From contig CAIVKC010000036.1 in NCBI GenBank assembly GCA_903906365.1, forward strand, positions 1 through 64,000: a stretch of DNA of 64,000 bases, given 5' to 3'. Position numbers and translations under genes: made by a program. Position 1 is the first letter of the stretch. The number at the start of each line of letters is the position of its first letter. This stretch comes from an uncultured Bacteroidota bacterium. Its GTDB lineage: Bacteria > Bacteroidota > Bacteroidia > Chitinophagales > Chitinophagaceae. This document shows positions 43,906 to 52,301 of the stretch, in pieces. The notes under the pieces were generated by a model, which had not been told where the DNA came from, did no database searches, and saw nothing but the letters and a program-made list of their open reading frames with translations.

Positions 43906-44400
43906 ATGAAATTACTTCTTCCTGAATTTGGGTTACTCATATGGACATTGCTGGCATTCCTGGTGGTGTTTTATATTCTGAAAAAATTTGCATGGCCTGC
44001 CATTGTCAAAGGGCTTTCCGAAAGGGAACAGTCCATCACCGATTCACTGGCCACCGCAGAAAAAGTAAGGGCTGAAATGACCCAGCTCAAAAATGAAAAC
44101 GAGGCCCTGCTGGCCAAGGCCCGTGAAGAAAGGGCCCAGATGCTCCGGGAGGCCAGGGATATCAAGGAAAAGATCATCAGCGAAGCCAAAGAACAGGCCA
44201 AGCTGGAGTCCTCCAAGATCATAGCCGATGCCCAGGCCGTCATAGAACAGCAGAAGATGGCCGCGCTGACCGAAGTGAAAAATCAGGTCGGTACCCTGGT
44301 TATTGAGGTGTCCGAAAAAATCCTCCGCCGCGAACTGTCCGGCAAAGCCGAGCAGGAAAACTATATCAGACAGCTGGCAGCGGAAGTAAAACTGAATTAA
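43906..44400 (+). CDS. atpF: ATP synthase F0 subunit b
   Basis: 164 aa. One N-terminal membrane helix (about residues 8-24) followed by a long charged coiled coil (KVRAEMTQLKNENEALL and onward), the peripheral stalk of the enzyme. Length and order in the operon are typical. It follows atpE by 116 bp. Confidence 0.94.
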   Translation: MKLLLPEFGLLIWTLLAFLVVFYILKKFAWPAIVKGLSEREQSITDSLATAEKVRAEMTQLKNENEALLAKAREERAQMLREARDIKEKIISEAKEQAKLESSKIIADAQAVIEQQKMAALTEVKNQVGTLVIEVSEKILRRELSGKAEQENYIRQLAAEVKLN

Positions 44401-44487
44401 TTCCCGGGATAAACCCTCGGGCTGGGGCCGCCACCGGGCTGCCCCCCCCACCCGAAGGTATATCCCCTATTCTCAAATAAAGAAAGC

Positions 44488-45051
44488 ATGCTCAATCCCC
44501 GATTAGCCGGAAGATATGCCAAGAGTCTCATTGACCTGGCCATCGAACGCCAAGAACTGGAGACCGTCTACCAGGATTATCTGTACCTGCAGGCCGCCTG
44601 CCAGGGCAGCAGGGAGCTGGTATCCATCCTGAAAAGTCCGGTGATTGCCTCTTCCATGAAGGAAAAGATCCTGGATGCCGTCACGGCAGGCAAGGTCAGT
44701 GTACTCACTGCCACCTTCAACAAATTGCTGATCAGCAAACACCGGGAGGCATTTTTGCCTGAAATCATCAGCGCTTTCATTGCCCAGTATAAACAGCACA
44801 AAGGCATTCATATAGTGACGCTGACCACGGCCACACCCGCCAGCGAGGAACTCAGGGCCGTGATCGTCGACAAGCTGAAATCCACCACCTCCATGCAGCA
44901 GATTGAACTGGTGACAAAGGTCAAAGAGGACATCATCGGCGGATTTATCCTGGAAGTAGGCGACCAGCTGGTGGATGCCAGTATTGCCTTTGACCTGAAC
45001 AATATCCGGCAGCAGTTCCAGAACAACGACTTTATCTATAAACTGAGATAA
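44488..45051 (+). CDS. atpH: ATP synthase F1 subunit delta
   Basis: 187 aa. The N-terminal RLAGRYAKSLIDLAIE motif and C-terminal IIGGFILEVGDQLVDASI motif are the two signatures of the delta (OSCP) subunit, which joins the peripheral stalk to the alpha-beta head. It lies between atpF and atpA, as in most F-type operons. Confidence 0.95.
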   Translation: MLNPRLAGRYAKSLIDLAIERQELETVYQDYLYLQAACQGSRELVSILKSPVIASSMKEKILDAVTAGKVSVLTATFNKLLISKHREAFLPEIISAFIAQYKQHKGIHIVTLTTATPASEELRAVIVDKLKSTTSMQQIELVTKVKEDIIGGFILEVGDQLVDASIAFDLNNIRQQFQNNDFIYKLR

Positions 45052-45100
45052 GCCAATAGGCGCAGGTTCAAATTATTAAAGACAACAAACAAGCATAATT

Positions 45101-46678
45101 ATGGCAGATATCAAACCAGATGAGATTTCAGCAATACTGCGCCAGCAGTTAAGCAATTTTAATGTTTCCGCCGATCTGGAAGAAGTGGGAACCGTCCTGC
45201 AGGTCGGGGACGGGATTGCCCGCGTCTATGGGCTCAACAATGTACGCAGCGGTGAGCTGGTGGAGTTCGAAAACGGGATCAAGGCCATTGCCCTTAACCT
45301 GGAAGAGGACAATGTGGGTGTGGTACTGATGGGAGAGAGCGGGGATATCAAGGAAGGCGCCAAAGTACGCCGTACCGGTAAGATTGCTTCCATCAACGTA
45401 GGAGAAGGCATGGTTGGCCGTGTGGTCAATACCCTGGGCGATCCCATTGACGGCAAAGGCCCCATCACCGGGGAGCGCTACGAAATGCCGCTGGAGCGCA
45501 AGGCACCCGGGGTTATTTTCAGGGAACCTGTAAAGGAACCACTGCAGACAGGGATCAAGGCCATCGATGCCATGATTCCAATCGGACGCGGTCAGCGTGA
45601 GCTGATCATCGGTGACCGCCAGACCGGCAAAACTGCCATTGCCGTGGATACCATCATCAACCAGAAGGAATTCTTTAAGGCCGGCAAACCGGTATATTGT
45701 ATCTATGTGGCCATCGGCCAGAAAGCTTCCACCATTGCCGGAGTGATGAAAACCCTGGCAGACAATGGTGCGCTGGAATACAGCGTCATTGTGGCGGCAT
45801 CGGCTTCTGACCCTGCTCCCCTGCAGTTCTATGCGCCCTTCGCCGGGGCTGCGATCGGCGAATATTTCCGCGATACCGGAAGGCCTGCCCTGATCATCTA
45901 TGATGATCTCTCCAAACAGGCCGTTGCCTACCGTGAAGTATCGCTGCTGCTGCGCCGCCCGCCGGGCCGTGAAGCCTATCCCGGGGACGTATTCTACCTG
46001 CACAGCCGCCTGCTCGAAAGGGCAGCCAAAGTGATCAGTGATGATAATGTGGCCAAGAACATGAATGACCTGCCGGAGTCCATCAGGCACCTGGTAAAGG
46101 GGGGAGGATCGCTGACGGCCCTGCCCATCATCGAAACCCAGGCCGGTGACGTATCCGCTTATATCCCCACCAACGTAATTTCCATCACCGACGGCCAGAT
46201 ATTCCTGGAAGGCAACCTGTTTAACTCCGGGATCCGCCCGGCCATCAACGTGGGTATCTCCGTAAGCCGCGTGGGTGGTAATGCGCAGATCAAATCCATG
46301 AAAAAAGTGTCAGGTACCCTTAAGCTGGACCAGGCCCTTTACCGTGAGATGGAAGCGTTCTCCAAATTCGGCGGTGACCTGGACGCTGCCACCAAGGTGG
46401 TCATCGATAAAGGCGCCCGCAACGTGGAGATCCTCAAGCAACCCCAGTATTCCCCTGTGGCCGTGGAAAAGCAGGTAGCCATTATCTACCTGGGTACCCA
46501 GGGTCTGCTGCGCGGTGTGGCTGTCAAGAAGGTAAAGGAGTTTGAAGAGCATTTCCTCATGGAGATGGAAAACAAACTGCCTGAAGTACTGGCAGAGTTC
46601 AAGAAGGGTAATTTGCCCGACAATGGCGTCAAGCAGATGGTGGAACTGGCCAATGGCCTGATCCCCCAGTACAAATAA
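45101..46678 (+). CDS. atpA: ATP synthase F1 subunit alpha
   Basis: 525 aa, non-catalytic nucleotide-binding subunit. Walker [12 protein letters not shown] (about residues 170-180), [16 protein letters not shown] and the [12 protein letters not shown] loop are canonical, and the Arg finger is in the [10 protein letters not shown] segment. It is the last atp gene here: a terminator follows within 30 bp and no gamma-subunit gene is next. Confidence 0.97.
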   Translation: MADIKPDEISAILRQQLSNFNVSADLEEVGTVLQVGDGIARVYGLNNVRSGELVEFENGIKAIALNLEEDNVGVVLMGESGDIKEGAKVRRTGKIASINVGEGMVGRVVNTLGDPIDGKGPITGERYEMPLERKAPGVIFREPVKEPLQTGIKAIDAMIPIGRGQRELIIGDRQTGKTAIAVDTIINQKEFFKAGKPVYCIYVAIGQKASTIAGVMKTLADNGALEYSVIVAASASDPAPLQFYAPFAGAAIGEYFRDTGRPALIIYDDLSKQAVAYREVSLLLRRPPGREAYPGDVFYLHSRLLERAAKVISDDNVAKNMNDLPESIRHLVKGGGSLTALPIIETQAGDVSAYIPTNVISITDGQIFLEGNLFNSGIRPAINVGISVSRVGGNAQIKSMKKVSGTLKLDQALYREMEAFSKFGGDLDAATKVVIDKGARNVEILKQPQYSPVAVEKQVAIIYLGTQGLLRGVAVKKVKEFEEHFLMEMENKLPEVLAEFKKGNLPDNGVKQMVELANGLIPQYK

Positions 46679-47107
46679 ACTATCAACAGTTAACAGATAT
46701 CCCGGCCCCTCCTGATCAGGAGGGGCTTTTTATTTTATTGGTATTGAATGAATTGCGTTATAATACATACCATATCCCATTTTTTTTTGGCCAATTGCTT
46801 GCATTATTGAAAAATCGATAGCATCTTTGTGTCATCAAATCCACCTCAGTACCCAATCTTCCAGATCAACCAATTCTTTCCAATCCTCCTGGTTTTACTA
46901 TTGTTAGATAAGAAGCTTATTGTCACCGCTTTGGTAGCTTTTCCCCAATCCTAGAAACGACCGGTTTTCCAATTATTCCTTTCCAGCGATCCTTGGTTTA
47001 TTCATCATAGATTTCCTGCTCCAACCTATCCCCCGAAAAACGAATCCCATTCCCCTTTGCAATGAACCGGCTCTAACACACGGATTTCGTACCTAAAAGA
47101 TAGTTGC
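46679..47107. other. Long leader region with pyrimidine-rich stretch
   Basis: After the atpA terminator, a possible promoter is seen (TTG at 46799-46801, a 20-bp spacer, CATCTTTG at 46822-46829, one mismatch from TAnnTTTG). The remaining roughly 270 bp to the ATG at 47108 is pyrimidine-rich, with repeated CCAAT and TTCC words and no ORF. If that promoter is used, the next gene has a long 5' untranslated leader. Confidence 0.35.
46705..46736 (+). terminator. Intrinsic terminator after atpA
   Basis: GCCCCTCC and GGAGGGGC form a perfect 8-bp stem around the loop TGATCA, followed by TTTTTATTTTATT. It closes the atp operon directly after the alpha gene. Confidence 0.9.
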
Positions 47108-47665
47108 ATGAAACATTTATACTCACCCCTGCTGGCTAAGGCAGCCTTCACCCGGATCAAACAATGGGCACTGACCATGCTGGTGCTTTCAGCCGGTTTA
47201 AAAGGAGTTTCGCAGGCTCCGGCCTCCCGGTTTGCCGCATCGGTCAAACCGGCCGCATCGGGCAGCACGGCGTTACCCCGGACCATGCCTTCCAGCCTGG
47301 TTTCCTTTACCGCCGTGGTGCACAGCCCCTCCAGGGTCAGGCTGGACTGGACCGTTTCCTCCGACAGAGAGGCATCCCATTTCATTGTGCAGCGCAGTGT
47401 GGACGGAAAGGAGTTTGTAGACCAGGTGGTCATTTTTACCGACGAGTCAGATAACAATCCCAACAAACATTTTTATTATGCCGATAATGCCGCCTCTGTT
47501 AAATCCGGGACGGTTTACTACCGCCTGAAAATGGTGGGACTCGATGGAAAAAGCAGTTATTCACAGGTTCAGCTCGTCAGGCTGGGAAAACCCGCAGACC
47601 AGTCCAATTTACTAACCGGCCGCAGCCACTCCCTGCCGGTGACCAACTCCGAATTGGGCAGCTAA
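47108..47665 (+). CDS. Small exported protein with a fibronectin-III-like domain
   Basis: 185 aa. N-terminal hydrophobic segment ending GVSQAPASRFAA suggests a signal peptide of about 36 residues. The central part, with RLDWTVSSDREASHFIVQRSVDG and VYYRLKMVGLDGKSSYSQVQ, resembles the beta-sandwich that precedes T9SS sorting domains in many Bacteroidetes proteins and the same region of the next gene (ASYTIERSADALHW). No sorting domain follows; the protein stops about 25 residues after the sandwich. Function unknown. Confidence 0.6.
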   Translation: MKHLYSPLLAKAAFTRIKQWALTMLVLSAGLKGVSQAPASRFAASVKPAASGSTALPRTMPSSLVSFTAVVHSPSRVRLDWTVSSDREASHFIVQRSVDGKEFVDQVVIFTDESDNNPNKHFYYADNAASVKSGTVYYRLKMVGLDGKSSYSQVQLVRLGKPADQSNLLTGRSHSLPVTNSELGS

Positions 47666-47993
47666 TATTCCGAAAATCAAATACATGAAATTATAAATCA
47701 ACGCTTTAGTTTTAAACGGTACGATCAACAACCGCCGGGCTTTTCCAAGCCTGGCTTTTTTTTACCCTATATTAACAAACATCCCTACAATGAGCGATGC
47801 AATATTTCGTTATTAAACACTTATAAGAAGTAAGTGTATATATGTATATTTATTAACATGCCCCTTCCTTTTTTCAACGGTTGCCTCCCCCTCTGTGAAG
47901 GGTATTTTCAGGCAAGCCGGAATGGGGGGAGAGTCAGTCAGTTATCAATCCAACATCCAAGCCTTGTAAAAAAACCGATAACCATATCCTGTC
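47666..47993. other. Intergenic stretch with terminator
   Basis: 328 bp. It contains the terminator at 47734-47764, a short inverted repeat (ACACTT and AAGTGT around nine bases near 47817) and AT-rich sequence that may hold the promoter of the T9SS protein. No gene is seen. Confidence 0.4.
47734..47764 (+). terminator. Intrinsic terminator after the gene at 47108
   Basis: GCCGGGCTT and AAGCCTGGC pair (one G-T) around TTCC, followed by nine T residues. Confidence 0.8.
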
Positions 47994-50027
47994 ATGAAGA
48001 CCCTGCTACATCACCTGCTGCTCACTGGGCTGGCCTCCCTGATATACCTGGGAGCCTCCTGCCAATACCCGGGAGGGGTCAGCGCAAACCTGAATTTCTG
48101 GAGCAAGGCCAATGCTTCTTCGGGTAAGATTACCCTTTCTGCGGGCAAAGTGACCACCTGGACGGACGAAAAATCCGGTTTTGCCCTTACCCAGGCCACT
48201 GCCTCCAAGCAGCCCGTCTGGAACGAAGCCTCTGCTTCCTCCCTCCTTTTTAATTATAACCCCTATCTGTCCTTTAGCACGGCCAGCCAGACCTTCTTAT
48301 ATAATAGCGCCACCACGCCGGACCTGGCATCCACCACCCCCACCATTTTTGTGGTTTCAACCTCGGATGCCAATGAATTTGACGCACTCACCTATTATGC
48401 TTCCGGCAGTTATAAATACCAGATCAAACCCGGTTTCCGGGTGCAGTCCAGTTCCGGGGCGGGAACCGGTTATACGGCAGACCCGCCCACCGACCTGGTA
48501 GGTAAGACCCCCTATATTACGGTGCTGAAAAACAACGGCACCAGCCTGGTGGCCAGGAGAAATGCCATTCAGTACAGCCTTAGCAATAACAACAGTATTT
48601 ACAACCCGGCGATTTCAGCCGGACTTTGCGTGGGATCCAACAACAACTCCGAATGGATAAACGCTCCCATAACGGAAGTCATCTTCTACGGTTCGGTATT
48701 GTCTAACCAGTCCCAATACCAGGTGGAAAGCTACCTGGGCCTCAAATATGGCATAACACTGGACCGGGTGGGGGCAAACTACAATTACTACAACTCCCTG
48801 GGCGCTTCGGTTTTTTCCGATGGGGCCGATGCGGGCGCCTACTGGAACCAGGTGATCGGCATCGTCCGTGACAGCCTCTCTACCGGAGGGGCCCTCTACC
48901 AAAAGCAGTCCCACCAGCAGGATGATTCGGCCCGTCTCTACCTGGGCGCGCTCAAAGCGAGCAATGATGCCAATACCTCCACTTTTGCCAGTAACCTGTC
49001 CTATGTGGTCATGGGCAATAACAAGGGTCATTTATGCAGTGACCAGGGGGCCTATATACACCAGGCCCCCGCTTCCTCGCCTTACCGCCTGGACCGGGCC
49101 TGGAAAATACAGGTCAGCGGTTCCACCGCCACCACCAATGTGACGGACAATTTCAGCATGGATATTGTATTATCCTCCTGTGCCTGGGGATCCAGTTCGG
49201 CCTACTCAGCAGTGGCCAATGTGGCCGGCCTGGGTCTGCTGGTAAATAATACCGGTAACCTCACCACCGGGACTTTTGTCCCCAATTATACCAGTTACGG
49301 GGGGGCTACCATGACCATCAGCCTGAACAGTACCACCGGAACGCTGACCGTTACCAACCTAAACGCCGGACTCCGTTCCTTCCTGGGCAGCGGCAGTTCC
49401 GGACTGAATGCATCCAATACACCCCTTTATTTTACCATTGCCTCTGCCGATGCGAGCGTGCTTCCCATCCTGATTGCTTCCTTTGCGGCCACGGCGACGC
49501 CCGACCAGACCCGGGTGGATATCAGCTGGGCCTCCTCGATAGAGACCAACCTGGCATCCTATACCATTGAACGCAGCGCAGATGCCCTGCACTGGACCGA
49601 ACTGCAAACCGTTATGCCCCTGGGGGCCACCCTGAACACAGAACAGTCCTACCGTCAGGTGGATCTTAATCCGCTTGCGGGGCGTTCCTTTTACAGGATC
49701 AAAATCACAGATGATATGGGACGGGTTTCCTATTCGCCAATCCGGGAACTGCAGTTGAGCGGATTACCCCTATCCCTGGACCGGGTAACGCCCAATCCCT
49801 TCAGCTCCTTTTTGAACCTGACACTGACCCTGCCATCCAGGGGCCCCCTCACCCTTCGGCTCTTTGATACCTATGGTAAAATGCTCCGGACCCTGTCCCT
49901 GGAGGCAAATCAGGGAGAAAATACGATACCTCTCAGGGACCTGCAGGACCTGGCCCCGGGGATTTATATTATTGAGTCCACCTTCCAAAATCAGCGGTTC
50001 TCCCGAAAAATCGTCAAGCTGAATTAA
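47994..50027 (+). CDS. T9SS-secreted surface protein with type A sorting domain
   Basis: 677 aa. Signal peptide to about residue 23 (GASCQ). The N-terminal half begins YPGGVSANLNFW and KVTTWTDEKSGF and looks like a concanavalin/laminin-G-like beta-sandwich found in Bacteroidetes adhesin-like proteins. A FnIII-like segment follows at about 490-580 (ASYTIERSADALHW, SFYRIKITDDMGRVSYS). The last 80 residues, starting VTPNPFSSFLNL and including LRLFDTYGKMLRTL, GIYIIE and the final KIVKLN, are a type A C-terminal sorting domain for the type IX system. Likely a cell-surface or secreted adhesin; ligand unknown. Confidence 0.85.
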   Translation: MKTLLHHLLLTGLASLIYLGASCQYPGGVSANLNFWSKANASSGKITLSAGKVTTWTDEKSGFALTQATASKQPVWNEASASSLLFNYNPYLSFSTASQTFLYNSATTPDLASTTPTIFVVSTSDANEFDALTYYASGSYKYQIKPGFRVQSSSGAGTGYTADPPTDLVGKTPYITVLKNNGTSLVARRNAIQYSLSNNNSIYNPAISAGLCVGSNNNSEWINAPITEVIFYGSVLSNQSQYQVESYLGLKYGITLDRVGANYNYYNSLGASVFSDGADAGAYWNQVIGIVRDSLSTGGALYQKQSHQQDDSARLYLGALKASNDANTSTFASNLSYVVMGNNKGHLCSDQGAYIHQAPASSPYRLDRAWKIQVSGSTATTNVTDNFSMDIVLSSCAWGSSSAYSAVANVAGLGLLVNNTGNLTTGTFVPNYTSYGGATMTISLNSTTGTLTVTNLNAGLRSFLGSGSSGLNASNTPLYFTIASADASVLPILIASFAATATPDQTRVDISWASSIETNLASYTIERSADALHWTELQTVMPLGATLNTEQSYRQVDLNPLAGRSFYRIKITDDMGRVSYSPIRELQLSGLPLSLDRVTPNPFSSFLNLTLTLPSRGPLTLRLFDTYGKMLRTLSLEANQGENTIPLRDLQDLAPGIYIIESTFQNQRFSRKIVKLN

Positions 50028-50212
50028 TTCAGTCTGCAGGCATTTCCCCACTCCCCGGTCAGCATGCCTGCTCGGTCGTGTGCCCAATGGACCGATAATC
50101 CTTTTAGCTGCCCGATAACAATGATTTTTGCTACTTTAGCAGGGTACTGCCGGCGGATGGCTGTTATTGCCATCAGTTGAAAAGGACTATTAAAATATAA
50201 AGCACATCGAAC

Positions 50213-50947
50213 ATGATCAAGACCATCATCATTGACGACGAGCGTCTGGCCAGAAATGAACTCAAAAAGCTGCTGCTGGATTTCCCGGAAATTGAAATCG
50301 TGGCTGAAGCCACCAATGCGGCCGAAGGAATCGAAAAAGTAGAAAGCATGAGCCCTGACCTCATATTCCTGGACATCCAGATGCCGGGCAAGACCGGATT
50401 TGACATGCTCTCCGAATTGGATAAGTCGCCGCATGTTATATTTACAACCGCCTACGATGAATACGCCCTGAAAGCTTTTGAAGTCAACGCGCTGGATTAC
50501 CTGCTCAAGCCGGTGGAACCCAAGCGGCTGGCCGATGCACTCCAGAAACTGCAGCTTGAAGAGGATAAGGAACCCTTTCAGGAAGGGGAGATTCCCGTCA
50601 ACCGCAGCATCCTCAATGAACACGACCAGGTCTTTGTCAAGGACGGCGAAAGGTGCTGGTTTGTCAAGCTCTCCGATATCCGGCTGTTTGAAAGTGTGGG
50701 CAATTATGCAAAAGTGTATTTTGGACCCAACAAGCCCCTGATTCTAAAATCACTCAATGCCCTGGAAGAACGCCTGGATGAAAAAGTATTTTTCAGAGCC
50801 AACCGCAAGCACATCGTCAACCTCCGGCTGATTGAAAAGATTGAACCCTATTTTAACGGAGGACTCCTGCTGGAACTGAAAGGCTCCGAAAAAATCGAGG
50901 TCAGCCGCAGACAGACCGTAAAGTTTAAGGAAATGATGAGTTTATAA
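50213..50947 (+). CDS. LytTR-family response regulator
   Basis: 244 aa. Receiver domain (1-120) with Asp8-Asp9, phospho-acceptor Asp in LIFLDIQMPGKTG (about 54) and the conserved Lys in LDYLLKPVEP. The C-terminal LytTR domain (about 140-244) contains LFESVGNYAKVYF and FFRANRKHIVNL, typical of AlgR/LytR DNA binding. No LytS-type kinase gene adjoins it, so its partner is elsewhere. It lies 20 bp before an M28 peptidase, possibly co-transcribed. Confidence 0.92.
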   Translation: MIKTIIIDDERLARNELKKLLLDFPEIEIVAEATNAAEGIEKVESMSPDLIFLDIQMPGKTGFDMLSELDKSPHVIFTTAYDEYALKAFEVNALDYLLKPVEPKRLADALQKLQLEEDKEPFQEGEIPVNRSILNEHDQVFVKDGERCWFVKLSDIRLFESVGNYAKVYFGPNKPLILKSLNALEERLDEKVFFRANRKHIVNLRLIEKIEPYFNGGLLLELKGSEKIEVSRRQTVKFKEMMSL

Positions 50948-50967
50948 TCCATACCAAATCATTCTAC

Positions 50968-52281
50968 ATGCATGTACTCAAAGCTAAGATCCTGACCTGC
51001 CTGATCGGGGCTGTCGCCCTCTCAGCCTCCGGCCAGGTCAATATCGACAACGTCATCAACGTGTCCCAGACGGAACGTATCGAAAAGACGCTTTCCTCCG
51101 ATGAAATGAAAGGAAGGGCCGTATTTACGCCCTCCATAGACAAAGCGGCTGATTTCATTGCCAGGGAATTCAAATCCATTGGCCTGGAGACTCCTGACAA
51201 CAGCGGTTCCTACCTGCAGGAATTCACCCTGCTGCGGTCCACCTTCCTATCGGCCACCGCCCTATTGGACGGCCGCCCCCAGGAAACCAAAAACATCGTG
51301 GCCTTCACCACCAACCCCCACCTGGTGATCAGCCAGGACAGCGGATACCAGAAGGCCTATATCAGGGCAGGTGATAATTTCTTTTCCAGCGCTTTCAAAT
51401 ACGTGAGGGATGATAAGGATTACCTGGTGCTGGTGGACAGCTCCTTTTCCAAAGAAATGCACCGCATGCCCTCTTTCAAAAGACCCGGCTTCAAACAACC
51501 CCATTCTGTGGTCTTCATTTTGACCAATACCGATCCGGTCTCCTATCAAATTGAGGTGAAGCATGATATATCCAAACTCAGGCTGGCCAACGTGGTGGGT
51601 ATCCTTCCCGGAAAGAGCAAGGCCAATGAGTATGTGATTTTCTCCGGCCATTACGACCACCTGGGCATCGGAAAGCCGGATGCCCGGATGGATTCCATTT
51701 ACAACGGCGCCAATGACGACGCTTCGGGCACGACCGCTGTCATAGAGCTGGCTAGTTATTTCAAGCAGCTTGACCGCAACGAGCGTACCCTCGTCTTTGT
51801 GGCCTTTACCGCGGAGGAAACAGGCGGCTACGGGTCGCAGTATTTTTCCCGGCAATACAATCCTTCCAAAGTCATGGCGATGTTCAATATCGAAATGATC
51901 GGCACGCAAAGCCGGTGGGGCACCAATTCAGCTTATATCACCGGTTATGAAAAGACCGATATGGGAGCCATACTTGAAAAAAACCTGCAGGGAAGCAAGT
52001 TCCGTTTCTACCCGGATCCCTATACGCCGCAAAGCCTTTTTTACCGCTCTGACAATGCCACCCTGGCCCGCCTGGGCGTACCGGCCCATACCATTTCCAC
52101 TTCCAAGATGGAGGAGCCTCCCCATGATGAACCCAACTACCATAAACCCAGTGATGAGATCGGCACGCTGGATTTGACCAATATGACGGAGATCATCAAA
52201 GCCATCGCCGTTAGCGCGGGCTCCATCGTGGAGGGCAGGGATACGCCCACCCGGGTGAAGACAGAGGAACTCCGTAAATAG
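50968..52281 (+). CDS. M28-family zinc aminopeptidase, exported
   Basis: 437 aa with a signal peptide (about 1-24, ALSASGQ). The two-zinc site of M28 peptidases is visible: SGHYDHLG (His, Asp), NGANDDASG (Asp), FTAEETGGYGS (catalytic Glu-Glu) and a later Asp/His pair (MIGTQ and PPHDEPNYHK). It should remove N-terminal residues from peptides in the periplasm or outside. It is 20 bp downstream of the LytTR regulator on the same strand. Confidence 0.9.
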   Translation: MHVLKAKILTCLIGAVALSASGQVNIDNVINVSQTERIEKTLSSDEMKGRAVFTPSIDKAADFIAREFKSIGLETPDNSGSYLQEFTLLRSTFLSATALLDGRPQETKNIVAFTTNPHLVISQDSGYQKAYIRAGDNFFSSAFKYVRDDKDYLVLVDSSFSKEMHRMPSFKRPGFKQPHSVVFILTNTDPVSYQIEVKHDISKLRLANVVGILPGKSKANEYVIFSGHYDHLGIGKPDARMDSIYNGANDDASGTTAVIELASYFKQLDRNERTLVFVAFTAEETGGYGSQYFSRQYNPSKVMAMFNIEMIGTQSRWGTNSAYITGYEKTDMGAILEKNLQGSKFRFYPDPYTPQSLFYRSDNATLARLGVPAHTISTSKMEEPPHDEPNYHKPSDEIGTLDLTNMTEIIKAIAVSAGSIVEGRDTPTRVKTEELRK

Positions 52282-52301
52282 CCTGCGGTGGCAATGACGG
52301 C

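Noticed and set aside
45149-46090. 313-codon minus-strand frame opposite atpA
   Set aside because: Shadow of a highly conserved gene, with no family features of its own.
47817-47838. Short inverted repeat ACACTT / AAGTGT
   Set aside because: Only six paired bases around a nine-base loop, no T tract; could be chance in AT-rich sequence.
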